A program made the position numbers and the translations under genes. Below the pieces are notes generated by a model. The model ran no database searches. It was not told the DNA's origin and worked only from the letters and a program-made list of their open reading frames with translations. A stretch of 64,000 nt of DNA from Enterobacteriaceae bacterium (GTDB lineage: Bacteria > Pseudomonadota > Gammaproteobacteria > Enterobacterales > Enterobacteriaceae), in NCBI GenBank assembly GCA_902363335.1, contig CABIZV010000003.1:345475-409474 (forward strand), given 5' to 3'. Of the stretch, positions 42,272 to 50,653 are shown one piece after another (position 1 is the first letter of the stretch; each line of letters starts with the position of its first letter).

Positions 42272-43342
42272 ATGGCTGGTTTAAAACTACAGGCAGTAAC
42301 CAAAAGCTGGGACGGCAAAACCCAGGTGATCCAACCGCTGACGCTGGACGTGGCGGACGGGGAATTTATTGTGATGGTTGGCCCATCGGGCTGTGGGAAA
42401 TCGACGCTGCTGCGAATGGTGGCGGGGCTTGAGCGGGTGACCAGCGGTGATATCTGGATTGACCGCAAGCGTGTCACCGATATGGAGCCGAAAGATCGCG
42501 GGATTGCGATGGTGTTCCAGAACTATGCGCTGTATCCGCATATGAGCGTGGAAGAGAACATGGCCTGGGGCCTGAAAATTCGCGGCATGGGCAAAGCGCA
42601 CATCGCTGAGAAGGTGCAGGAGGCGGCGCGTATTCTGGAACTGGACGGGCTTTTAAAACGTCGTCCGCGCGAACTCTCTGGCGGACAGCGCCAGCGTGTG
42701 GCGATGGGCCGCGCCATCGTGCGCGATCCGGCGGTATTTTTATTTGATGAACCGCTTTCCAACCTCGACGCCAAGCTGCGTGTGCAGATGCGCCTTGAAC
42801 TTCAGCATCTGCATCGTCGCTTGAAAACCACCTCGCTGTACGTCACCCACGATCAGGTGGAGGCGATGACGCTCGCCCAGCGGGTAATGGTGATGAACAA
42901 AGGGGTTGCCGAGCAAATTGGCACTCCGGTGGAAGTGTACGAAAAGCCCGCTAGCCGCTTTGTGGCAAGCTTCATTGGTAGCCCGGCGATGAACCTGCTG
43001 GAGGGGAAAATGGATGATTCCGGGACGCGCCTGGTGCTGGAAAACGGTATGCAGCTCCCGCTACCGGTTTCGCGCGCGCAATTTGCCGGGCGACGCATGA
43101 CGCTGGGTATCCGCCCGGAACATATTGCGCTAAGCTCGCAGGCGGAAAACGGCGTGCCGATGGTCGTGGAGACGCTGGAAATTTTAGGGGCCGATAACCT
43201 GGCCCATGGACGGTTTGGCGAACAAAAAATGGTGGTGCGGCTGCCGCATCAGCTACGTCCAAACGCCGGCACCACGCTGTGGCTGCATATTCCAGATGAC
43301 CATCTGCATCTCTTTGAAGGTGAAACAGGATTACGTGTATGA
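42272..43342 (+). CDS. ugpC: Glycerol-3-phosphate ABC ATPase UgpC
   Basis: 356 residues, MalK-type: Walker A GPSGCGKST, signature LSGGQRQRVAMGRAIV, Walker B VFLFDEPLSNLDAKLR, and a C-terminal regulatory/OB domain (about 240-356). Energises UgpAE. Overlaps ugpQ by four bases. Confidence 0.96.
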   Translation: MAGLKLQAVTKSWDGKTQVIQPLTLDVADGEFIVMVGPSGCGKSTLLRMVAGLERVTSGDIWIDRKRVTDMEPKDRGIAMVFQNYALYPHMSVEENMAWGLKIRGMGKAHIAEKVQEAARILELDGLLKRRPRELSGGQRQRVAMGRAIVRDPAVFLFDEPLSNLDAKLRVQMRLELQHLHRRLKTTSLYVTHDQVEAMTLAQRVMVMNKGVAEQIGTPVEVYEKPASRFVASFIGSPAMNLLEGKMDDSGTRLVLENGMQLPLPVSRAQFAGRRMTLGIRPEHIALSSQAENGVPMVVETLEILGADNLAHGRFGEQKMVVRLPHQLRPNAGTTLWLHIPDDHLHLFEGETGLRV

Positions 43343-44079
43343 GTAACTGGCCTTATCCCCATATCGTTGCCCATCGTGGCGGCGGTAAGCTGGCACCGGA
43401 AAACACGCTGGCGGCGATTGATGTTGGCGCGCACTACGGCCATTTGATGATCGAGTTTGACGCTAAGCTGTCGAAAGACGGTGAGATTTTCTTACTGCAT
43501 GATGACAACCTCGAACGCACCAGCAACGGCTGGGGCATCGCGGGCAACCTGAACTGGCAGGATCTGCTACGTGTAGATGCCGGTAGCTGGTTTAGCAGTA
43601 GTTTTAAGGGGGAGCCGCTACCGCTGCTCTCGCAGGTGGCGGAGCGTTGCCGCCAACATGGCATGATGGCTAATATTGAGATTAAACCATCTACCGGCAC
43701 CGGGCCGCTAACGGGGAAGGTGGTTGCGCTGGCGGCGCGTGAATTGTGGGCTGGTATGACGCCGCCGCTGCTGTCTTCTTTTGAAATCGATGCGTTGGAA
43801 GCGGCACAGCTTGCCGCGCCGGAACTACCGCGCGGTCTGCTGCTCGACGAGTGGCGCGATGATTGGCGTGAGCTCACCACGCGCCTGGGCTGCGTCTCTA
43901 TCCATCTCAATCATCGTTTACTGGATGAACAAAGGGTCGATGCGCTGCGCGCGGCGGGGCTGAAGATTCTGGTGTATACGGTGAATACTCCCCAGCGTGC
44001 GGCGCAGTTGCTGCGCTGGGGAGTGAATAGCATCTGTACCGATGCGATTGACGTGATTGGCCCGAACTTCCAGCCTTAA
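43339..44079 (+). CDS. ugpQ: Glycerophosphodiester phosphodiesterase (cytoplasmic)
   Basis: 246 residues with the GDPD TIM barrel: VAHRGGGKLAPENTLAA carries the catalytic His/Arg, and EFDAKLSKDGEIFLLHDD the metal and second His. No signal peptide. It hydrolyses glycerophosphodiesters imported by Ugp to glycerol-3-phosphate and alcohol. Last gene of the operon; it overlaps the convergent yhhA 3' end by four bases. Confidence 0.95.
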   Translation: MSNWPYPHIVAHRGGGKLAPENTLAAIDVGAHYGHLMIEFDAKLSKDGEIFLLHDDNLERTSNGWGIAGNLNWQDLLRVDAGSWFSSSFKGEPLPLLSQVAERCRQHGMMANIEIKPSTGTGPLTGKVVALAARELWAGMTPPLLSSFEIDALEAAQLAAPELPRGLLLDEWRDDWRELTTRLGCVSIHLNHRLLDEQRVDALRAAGLKILVYTVNTPQRAAQLLRWGVNSICTDAIDVIGPNFQP

Positions 44080-44402
44080 TACTGCTTCAACATGCCGCCG
44101 TTCGAACTGGGTAGCGGCTGTGGCTGTTTAGGGCTATTGAGCATCCCGGGCTGGTTTTGCTCAATACGCTGCTGATTGTTATTCATCTGATTTTGCAGAT
44201 GCTGCTGCTGTTGCTGCGTCTGCGTCTTAAGTTGCTGATTCAACATTCCTTTATTTTGCTGCTGCTGGTTTAGCATCTTCGACTGCATCCGCTGCTGGCT
44301 TGGGATCTCATAACCCGGTTGGTTCGGGTTGTTGTCGATATTCAACGGTGCGGCCAGTGCGGTAAACGGCAGCAGTGCCGTCAGGATCAGTAATCGCTTC
44401 AT
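44076..44402 (-). CDS. yhhA: DUF2756 Gln-rich secreted protein
   Basis: 108 residues: a signal peptide (about 1-18, ALLPFTALAA), then a glutamine- and asparagine-rich region (HLQNQMNNNQQRIEQNQ) without clear fold. Corresponds to E. coli YhhA by position between ugpQ and ggt. Function unknown. Divergent from ggt. Confidence 0.85.
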   Translation of the reverse strand: MKRLLILTALLPFTALAAPLNIDNNPNQPGYEIPSQQRMQSKMLNQQQQNKGMLNQQLKTQTQQQQQHLQNQMNNNQQRIEQNQPGMLNSPKQPQPLPSSNGGMLKQY

Positions 44403-44524
44403 CGTGTTTGCTCCTTTGAGGGATCGCTTAAGTTTACTCCGTTCCGGCGATAACGAGGATTATTTCAGCATTTTGAACCAGGCTTAATGCGGGGCTTCCC
44501 CCTTCACTCTGGAGAATTATGCTA

Positions 44525-46264
44525 ATGATAAAGCCGACATTTTTATGCCGGGTGGCGCTTGCTGCTCTGCTCGCAGGAAGCTGTTTTAGCGCGGTCTCTG
44601 CACCACCTCCGCCCGTCTCCTATGGCGTGGAGGAAGACGTATTCCATCCCGTTCGCGCCCAGCAGGGGATGGTGGCATCTGTAGATGCGATGGCTACGCA
44701 GGTGGGCGTCGATATTCTGCGTCAGGGCGGCAATGCGGTAGACGCTGCGGTTGCCGTGGGATACGCGCTGGCGGTCACGCATCCTCAAGCGGGTAATCTG
44801 GGCGGCGGCGGCTTTATGATGCTGCGCACGAAGGAGGGTAAAACCGTCGCGATAGACTTCCGTGAAATGGCGCCAGAGCAGGCGACACGCGATATGTTCC
44901 TCGACGGCGAAGGTAACCCTGATGCTAAAAAATCGCTGACTTCACATCTGGCCTCCGGCACGCCGGGTACCGTGGCGGGATTCTCGCTGGCGCTTGATAA
45001 ATACGGCACCCTGCCGCTGAGTAAAGTGGTACAGCCCGCCATCAAACTGGCGCAAGACGGCTTTATCGTCAATAGCGCGTTGGCTGACGACCTCAAAACC
45101 TACGGCACTGAAGTGCTGCCAAATCATGCCAATAGTAAAGCGATTTTCTGGAAAGATGGCGAGCCGCTAAAGCAAGGCGATAAGCTGGTGCAGGCTAATC
45201 TTGCGAAAAGCCTGACGTTAATTGCCCAAAACGGCCCGGATGCTTTCTACAAGGGAGCCATTGCCGAACAGATCGCCGATGAGATGCACAGCAACGGCGG
45301 CCTGCTGAGTAAAGCGGATTTAGCCAACTACAAAGCGGTTGAGCGTACGCCGATCAGCGGCGAATACCGCGGCTATAAAGTCTTCTCTATGCCGCCACCG
45401 TCTTCCGGCGGGATTCATATCGTGCAGATCCTTAACATCCTCGAAAACTTTGACCTGCATAAATACGGTTTCGGCAGCGCCGACGCGATGCAATTAATGG
45501 CTGAAGCGGAAAAACAGGCCTATGCCGACCGTTCGGAATATCTCGGCGACCCGGATTTTGTGAAGGTTCCGTGGCAGGCGTTGACCAACAAAGCCTATGC
45601 CAAATCGATTGCTGAGCAGATTGACCTCAATAAGGCCAAACCGTCCAGTGAGATAAAACCGGGTAAACTGGCGCCGTATGAGAGCAACCAGACCACCCAC
45701 TTCTCGGTGGTGGATAAAGATGGCAATGCGGTGGCGGTAACCTATACGCTCAACACAACCTTTGGCACCGGTATTGTGGCGGGTAATACCGGCATTTTGA
45801 TGAATAATGAGATGGACGATTTCTCGGCCAAACCGGGCGTTCCCAACGTCTACGGACTGGTGGGTGGGGATGCCAACGCCGTGGGGCCGAAAAAGCGTCC
45901 ACTGTCGTCGATGTCGCCAACTATTGTGGTAAAAGACGGTAAAACCTGGCTTGTGACCGGCAGCCCGGGCGGTAGCCGAATTATTACTACCGTGCTGCAA
46001 ATGGTGGTTAACACCGTGGATTTCGGCATGAATGTAGCCGAAGCCACCAATGCGCCGCGCTTCCATCATCAATGGCTACCGGATGAGCTACGCGTTGAGA
46101 AGGGCTTTAGCCCGGACACGCTGCAACTGCTGGAAGGCAAGGGACAGAAAGTGGTGGTAAAAGAGGCGATGGGCAGTACGCAAAGCATTATGGTCGGCCC
46201 GGATGGTACGCTGTACGGTGCGTCGGATCCTCGTTCACCGGATGATTTAACCGCAGGATATTAA
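44525..46264 (+). CDS. ggt: Gamma-glutamyltranspeptidase
   Basis: 579 residues. Signal peptide of about 24 residues (cut near AVSA), large subunit, then autocleavage before the catalytic Thr in NQTTHFSVVDKDGNAVA, releasing the small subunit with GSPGGSRIITTVLQ. It splits glutathione and transfers the gamma-glutamyl group in the periplasm. Start 44525 is preferred because GGAGA is nine bases away; the ATG at 44519 is only three bases from it. A terminator follows. Confidence 0.95.
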   Translation: MIKPTFLCRVALAALLAGSCFSAVSAPPPPVSYGVEEDVFHPVRAQQGMVASVDAMATQVGVDILRQGGNAVDAAVAVGYALAVTHPQAGNLGGGGFMMLRTKEGKTVAIDFREMAPEQATRDMFLDGEGNPDAKKSLTSHLASGTPGTVAGFSLALDKYGTLPLSKVVQPAIKLAQDGFIVNSALADDLKTYGTEVLPNHANSKAIFWKDGEPLKQGDKLVQANLAKSLTLIAQNGPDAFYKGAIAEQIADEMHSNGGLLSKADLANYKAVERTPISGEYRGYKVFSMPPPSSGGIHIVQILNILENFDLHKYGFGSADAMQLMAEAEKQAYADRSEYLGDPDFVKVPWQALTNKAYAKSIAEQIDLNKAKPSSEIKPGKLAPYESNQTTHFSVVDKDGNAVAVTYTLNTTFGTGIVAGNTGILMNNEMDDFSAKPGVPNVYGLVGGDANAVGPKKRPLSSMSPTIVVKDGKTWLVTGSPGGSRIITTVLQMVVNTVDFGMNVAEATNAPRFHHQWLPDELRVEKGFSPDTLQLLEGKGQKVVVKEAMGSTQSIMVGPDGTLYGASDPRSPDDLTAGY

Positions 46265-46272
46265 ATTCCACG

Positions 46273-46300
46273 ACGGCCCAACCCGGGCCGTATTTATTTT
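46273..46300 (+). terminator. ggt terminator
   Basis: ACGGCCC (46273-46279) pairs with GGGCCGT (46285-46291), followed by ATTTATTTT. The following 46301-46460 is strongly AT-rich (about a quarter G+C by eye) and marks the start of the accessory insertion; no gene in it. Confidence 0.75.
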
Positions 46301-46460
46301 GTGAATATATTAACTGTTTATATTCTTATAAATATTGGTGATGATGTGTTGTTATCATTAATGATACTTAAATTGTATTTATATTTGACCGGTGGCGGGT
46401 TATTTCCTTGAAATGTTCCTTACTCTCTATGGCAATGAAATGATCATGGATGGGTGAGCG

Positions 46461-48455
46461 ATGAGTGATATTATTTATGTGGCGATTAATGGTGAGTCTC
46501 AAGGGGAAATATCAAAAGGCTGTGGCTCTGATGCATCGGTCGGCAATCGCTACCAGCAGGGCCATGAAGATGAGGTTTTTGTCTTTAGCCTGGTGAAGTC
46601 GTTCAGCAGCACGGGGGCGGGGGTTAATGCACAGGGGATAACTTTTTGTAAAATTATCGATAAAAGTTCGCCGTTGCTGATGAATGCGATTAATAACAAT
46701 GAATCATTAAATATGGTGTTTAGTATTTATCGTATTAATCGTTTTGGCAGAATGGAAAAGTATTATCTTATTGAGGTTCGAGGCGCAAGGATAAGCGCTA
46801 TTGAAACCCGAGTCGATGCCCATACGTTACATTATGAATATATTACTGTGAATTATGATTATATTCACAGCCGCCATTTGATGGCCGGCACGGAATTTGA
46901 TTATCTGGTGGCGCCGGAGAATTATAGCCGACTGTTCCCTCCTGCACCTATTGCGCCTGAGGCAAAACCCCCGGAAGAGCCTCCGGTACGTCACGTCACC
47001 CTGGTGCTGGGGATATTTATTGACGGCACGGGCAATAACGCGGCCAATACTGAGAATATGCTGGCTTCGTGCTCGGCGCAGGGTTTTGACCTTGCGAGCC
47101 CCGATGCGGAAAGCATTCTTAAACGCAGTGCGTCTGAGTTAATGGGGCTCAGTGGGGCCGAAGCGACCAGTTACGCGGGATATTACACGAATATTCATTG
47201 GTTGAGTGAATTGTATAGCCAAACAGCTACGGCGACCGATAGCTATTCACAACAGGCTATTTATGTCGAAGGCATTGGCACCCAGGCAGGTAAGCCCGAT
47301 AGCGTTATTGGTATGGGGCTAGGGGTGGCTGAGTGCGGAGTGATTGCGAAAACAAATGATGCCGTAGCGAAAATTGCTGCGGCAATAGCTTTGTCCTTAC
47401 GACAATGGGAGGGTGAATTTGTTGTCGATTCATTGCTGTTCGATATCTTTGGTTTTAGCCGTGGCGCAGCGGCGGCGCGCCATTTTGCCAACCGCATTCA
47501 GTGTGAAGACCGGGCCATTATCAACGCGATTGCGTCGGGAATGGGTCAGCACGAGTACACGGGAACAGCCGCAGGTAAAACCCGCTTTATCGGTCTGTTC
47601 GATACCGTCGCGGCAATTGGAACACCGGCAAATGGTATGGATCCGCACAGTGCCGATACGGGGGACGTTAATCTTGCCCTTCGTCCCGGCGTCGCACAGA
47701 AGGTTTTTCATATCACTGCCCGGAATGAATGCCGCTATAACTTCGCCTTAAATAGCGTCTCTCCCGCGTGGCCGGAGTTATCTCTGCCGGGAGTACATTC
47801 GGACATCGGCGGCGGTTACCTGCCGCAAACTCGCGAGGATCTTTTCCTCTCCCGCCCATTAGTAGAAACGTTACCCGCCGACACGCCAAACGAGTGCTCA
47901 CGCGTGTATCAGCGGGCGGCTGCCGAACTGCCAGAACTAGAATATTCTGCCGCTGTCGCTCCTATCGTACGCACCAATACGGTCACCACGCAAACCTGGG
48001 AAGATGGCTTCGTAGCCGCCGACCGTTATGGGCAAATGCAAAAACGCACTTTTGCCGCGCTGGCGCTGCGCCACCGGATTGTCAAACACGACTGGTCGAT
48101 GGTGGCGCTACGGGTGATGCTGGATGCGGCTAAGGAGGCAGGAGTGCTGTTTGATGATGTTGACGATCTTAACGAGCTGAGTATCCCAGGCGATCTTGTC
48201 TCTCTTTGTGCGCGAGCAAGGGAAATGGGTAAATCAGCGCGCTTTCGAACATCAACTGTGGGTTTTAGTCAGGAAGAGACCGATAAGATTGCCAAAAGTT
48301 ACATCCATTGCTCAGCGAACTGGAATGCAATTGCGACAGATAAATCGGGAGGGCTTCGGGGTGGCGCCTCTGCTTCTGAGGTTATTGGGTTTGTGAATCG
48401 GCCGGATGAGAACTGGGTACGAACGGTATATAGCATGGATGGAATAAAACAATGA
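46461..48455 (+). CDS. Hcp-DUF2235 (Tle1-like phospholipase) fusion, putative type VI effector
   Basis: 664 residues in two domains. Residues 1-150 are an Hcp (TssD) tube-protein domain: MSDIIYVAINGESQGEIS start, FCKIIDKSSPLLMNAI, VFSIYRINRFGRMEKYYLIE. A proline-rich linker (about 158-176) leads to a DUF2235 alpha/beta-hydrolase domain: FIDGTGNN (186-193), nucleophile elbow GFSRG with Ser333, FDTV with Asp381, and PGVHSDIGGGY with His446. The likely triad is thus intact. Family knowledge: DUF2235 includes Tle1 phospholipases, and Hcp with C-terminal toxin extensions are carried inside the type VI tube. No other T6SS genes are in the window. The immunity-like lipoprotein genes overlap its stop. 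The 5' third is AT-richer than the flanks, consistent with acquisition. Confidence 0.85.
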   Translation: MSDIIYVAINGESQGEISKGCGSDASVGNRYQQGHEDEVFVFSLVKSFSSTGAGVNAQGITFCKIIDKSSPLLMNAINNNESLNMVFSIYRINRFGRMEKYYLIEVRGARISAIETRVDAHTLHYEYITVNYDYIHSRHLMAGTEFDYLVAPENYSRLFPPAPIAPEAKPPEEPPVRHVTLVLGIFIDGTGNNAANTENMLASCSAQGFDLASPDAESILKRSASELMGLSGAEATSYAGYYTNIHWLSELYSQTATATDSYSQQAIYVEGIGTQAGKPDSVIGMGLGVAECGVIAKTNDAVAKIAAAIALSLRQWEGEFVVDSLLFDIFGFSRGAAAARHFANRIQCEDRAIINAIASGMGQHEYTGTAAGKTRFIGLFDTVAAIGTPANGMDPHSADTGDVNLALRPGVAQKVFHITARNECRYNFALNSVSPAWPELSLPGVHSDIGGGYLPQTREDLFLSRPLVETLPADTPNECSRVYQRAAAELPELEYSAAVAPIVRTNTVTTQTWEDGFVAADRYGQMQKRTFAALALRHRIVKHDWSMVALRVMLDAAKEAGVLFDDVDDLNELSIPGDLVSLCARAREMGKSARFRTSTVGFSQEETDKIAKSYIHCSANWNAIATDKSGGLRGGASASEVIGFVNRPDENWVRTVYSMDGIKQ

Positions 48456-49132
48456 ACTCAGCTAAAACGCTCATAGTAGCGGTATTTCTGACCGCAGGTT
48501 GTAGTCAGTCTAACACTCATCCTGTCCAGTCGAAACAGGCCGCCAGCGGTGACTGGTCATTACCTTATGGGGAGTGGAGTTTTTCTTTTATCACGCCCTG
48601 GCGATTACCGGCCCGAGTGAGGCAAGCGAGAGTCCTGGATACTGACGGGCGGCTGTATATTTTGCGCACGCTAGATAAGACGTCCCGCGACCCAAACTCC
48701 GTTGTAACATGGACAAAACGCCCTCACGGCGGCAGCGTGAATTTTAATAATGTAAAAATGCCACCCCAGTACATGATTTTCTGCTGGGATTCCTTTATCG
48801 ATAAAAAAACCTACGAAACCAGCGTGATGTTTTCACCTGCCACATGGCAGAGGATGAAAACCCCTGCCGACCACTTATTCAGCGGCAAGACGCTTTGGTA
48901 CGACAATATGCTGTTTGGCCTTTCGCCTGGTGGTAACGTCAGGATCTGGTTCCCTGATGCTGGCTCTCACCCTGCGCTAATCGTCACCCCCTACAAAATC
49001 AGCACCGTCTCAGGCGCTGACCTCACCATCTGCAAAAACGGTGCCGACAGCGATTTCCTGCGCAACTACCGCTACTCCCAGGAAATACAGGATTCAATAA
49101 AAGGAAAAACCTATCCCTACGGTGAGTGGTGA
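48452..49132 (+). CDS. DUF2931-like lipoprotein, putative immunity protein 1
   Basis: 226 residues. Lipoprotein signal with lipobox LTAGC (Cys17), so exported and lipid-anchored. The mature part is a beta-rich DUF2931-like domain with the conserved WSFSFITPW, MPPQYMIFCWDSFIDKKTYE and TPYKISTVSGADLTICKNG stretches. ATG 48452 overlaps the stop of the phospholipase gene by four bases. Lipoproteins in this position after Tle-type phospholipases neutralise the enzyme in the periplasm; that role is inferred here. A second copy follows at 49154. Confidence 0.78.
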   Translation: MNSAKTLIVAVFLTAGCSQSNTHPVQSKQAASGDWSLPYGEWSFSFITPWRLPARVRQARVLDTDGRLYILRTLDKTSRDPNSVVTWTKRPHGGSVNFNNVKMPPQYMIFCWDSFIDKKTYETSVMFSPATWQRMKTPADHLFSGKTLWYDNMLFGLSPGGNVRIWFPDAGSHPALIVTPYKISTVSGADLTICKNGADSDFLRNYRYSQEIQDSIKGKTYPYGEW

Positions 49133-49153
49133 TTGCATGGATGGAACAAAACA

Positions 49154-49837
49154 ATGAGATTACCTAAAACCCTGATACTGGCGGTATTCCTGACGGCAGG
49201 CTGCAGTCAGCCAGCCACTCATCCAGTACAGTCGAAACAGGCCGCCAGCGGTGACTGGTCATTACCTTATGGGAAGTGGAGTTTTTCGTTTATTACCCCA
49301 TGGCAGCTACCGGCTGAGGTAAGTCTTGTCAGAGTGCTTGATACCGACGGCCGACTATATACCTTCCGCACATTAGACCAGACGTCCCGTGATCCTGACT
49401 CGGTAACCTCATGGACAAAATGGACCCACGGCGGAGGGGCTCAATTTAATCAGATAAAAATGCCACCTCAGTACATGATTTTCTGCTGGGACTCCTTCAT
49501 TGATAGAAAAACCTATGAAACCAGCGTGATGTTTTCGCCTCTTACCTGGCTACGAATGAAGACTCCTGCCGCGCATGTCCGTCGGAATGGCGAGCCTATC
49601 TGGTATCGTAATATGTTGTTTGGCCTTTCTCCTGGCGGCAAAGTGAGAACCTGGTTTCCCGATATCAATGACTATCCCGCCATCGCCTTCACCCCCTACA
49701 AAATCAGCACCGTCTCAGGCGCTGACCTCACCATCTGCAAAAACGGTGCCGACAGCGATTTCCTGCGCAATTACCGCTATTCCCAGGAAATACAGGATTC
49801 AATAAAGGGAAAAACCTATCCCTACGGGGAGTGGTAA
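49154..49837 (+). CDS. DUF2931-like lipoprotein, putative immunity protein 2 (tandem duplicate)
   Basis: 227 residues, a tandem copy of the preceding lipoprotein (lipobox LTAGC, Cys17). The N-terminal 45 and C-terminal 55 residues are almost identical to copy 1; the middle differs at many positions. ATG 49154 is chosen because it aligns with the copy-1 start; the in-frame TTG at 49133 lies in leftover effector sequence. The 20-odd bases before it repeat the 3' end of the effector gene. A hairpin follows at 49853-49878. It may protect against the same effector or a diverged variant. Confidence 0.78.
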   Translation: MRLPKTLILAVFLTAGCSQPATHPVQSKQAASGDWSLPYGKWSFSFITPWQLPAEVSLVRVLDTDGRLYTFRTLDQTSRDPDSVTSWTKWTHGGGAQFNQIKMPPQYMIFCWDSFIDRKTYETSVMFSPLTWLRMKTPAAHVRRNGEPIWYRNMLFGLSPGGKVRTWFPDINDYPAIAFTPYKISTVSGADLTICKNGADSDFLRNYRYSQEIQDSIKGKTYPYGEW

Positions 49838-49852
49838 ACGGCTTTCACAGGT

Positions 49853-49878
49853 GGAAAACTCGAGTATTCAAGTTTTCC
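49853..49878 (+). terminator. Hairpin after the immunity genes
   Basis: GGAAAACT (49853-49860) and AGTTTTCC (49871-49878) form an eight-base stem with a ten-base loop between two convergent genes. Downstream T content is moderate; it may work in both directions. Confidence 0.55.
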
Positions 49879-49888
49879 GCCCTAAGTT

Positions 49889-50389
49889 TTAGATAAGAGA
49901 AGGCTTTAACCGCGCCATAAAGTACGCATCCACGTACTCGCCGTTGCGTAGCGCGTAGCGTCTGCCGGTGCCTTCAACCTCAAAGCCGAATTTCTGATAC
50001 AGCGCCACCGCCGGGCCGTTATCCGTAAATACGGTCAATTCAATGCGATCCACGCGCAGCCAGTTGTCGCACATATCAACCATGGCGCGCATCAATGCGC
50101 TAGCGACACCACGATTGTGCCACCGCGAGTCAACGCTAATGCCAAAATCGGCGACGTGGCTGCGGCGTGGGCGCTGGGGAATCTGGAGTGCCAGGTGGCC
50201 GACCACCTGCTCATCAATGCAGGCGACCAGTTGTTTAACCCCGGGCTGGTCAGCGAGTCGCTCATTCCACATCTGGCTAGAAGGATGAGGTAGCTGTAGC
50301 GTGTTGTGGTACACCTCCGGCTGGGCGCCGATTTGACGGATAGCGTCGTAATCTTTCGGTTCAGCATGGCGTATCACTATGTCACTCAT
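49889..50389 (-). CDS. yhhY: GNAT acetyltransferase YhhY
   Basis: 166 residues, a GNAT acetyltransferase (SRWHNRGVASALMRAMVDMC is the acetyl-CoA loop; YQKFGFEVEGTGRRYALRNG the C-terminal strand). Close to E. coli YhhY (AaaT), reported to N-acetylate certain amino acids. Start at 50389 (MSDIVIRHAEP) by match to E. coli. Its control region is shared with ryhB on the other strand. Confidence 0.9.
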   Translation of the reverse strand: MSDIVIRHAEPKDYDAIRQIGAQPEVYHNTLQLPHPSSQMWNERLADQPGVKQLVACIDEQVVGHLALQIPQRPRRSHVADFGISVDSRWHNRGVASALMRAMVDMCDNWLRVDRIELTVFTDNGPAVALYQKFGFEVEGTGRRYALRNGEYVDAYFMARLKPSLI

Positions 50390-50475
50390 TCTTCGTTTCC
50401 TTTGTGGATGAAAAGTCCCTTTTAACATCATTGATTTTGAAATTTGCGTCAATGCGCTTTTTTTTGCAAAAAGTG

Positions 50476-50510
50476 TTGGACAAGTGCGAATGAGAATGAT
50501 TATTATTGTC
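50476..50510 (+). promoter_or_regulatory. ryhB promoter with Fur box
   Basis: TTGGAC (50476-50481) and TATTAT (50501-50506) flank a Fur site: the 19 bases 50492-50510, GAGAATGATTATTATTGTC, match the consensus at 15 positions. Iron starvation would relieve Fur repression. Confidence 0.85.
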
Positions 50511-50512
50511 CT

Positions 50513-50608
50513 GCATTCAGGGCATCCTTGCGGAGCTTCTGAAAGCACGACATTGCTCACATTGCTTCCAGTATTACTTTAGCCAGCTTTAAGCTGGCTT
50601 TTTTTTTT
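50513..50608 (+). ncRNA. ryhB: RyhB small RNA
   Basis: About 96 nt. The unpaired seed region GAAAGCACGACATTGCTCAC (50540-50559) and the following ATTGCTTCCAGTATTACTT match E. coli RyhB as remembered. A terminator stem AGCCAGCTT/AAGCTGGCT ends in nine Ts. RyhB is an Hfq-dependent sRNA that blocks translation and triggers decay of mRNAs for iron-using proteins (sodB, sdh, etc.). Position between yhhY and yhhX is conserved. The first stem (TTCAG...CTGAA) has changed in sequence but still pairs. The 5' end is set by comparison with E. coli and could be off by one or two bases. Confidence 0.93.
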
Positions 50609-50653
50609 GCCTTTACGTTATGGTATTCAGCAAACACTCAAAAGGACTGAACC

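Noticed and set aside
49133..49153. TTG start giving a seven-residue longer second immunity protein
   Set aside because: These bases are leftover effector 3' sequence; the ATG at 49154 aligns with the copy-1 start and gives a proper lipoprotein signal.
50390..50560. N-terminal extension of YhhY by 57 residues
   Set aside because: It runs through the ryhB gene and its Fur box; the shorter start matches the E. coli protein.
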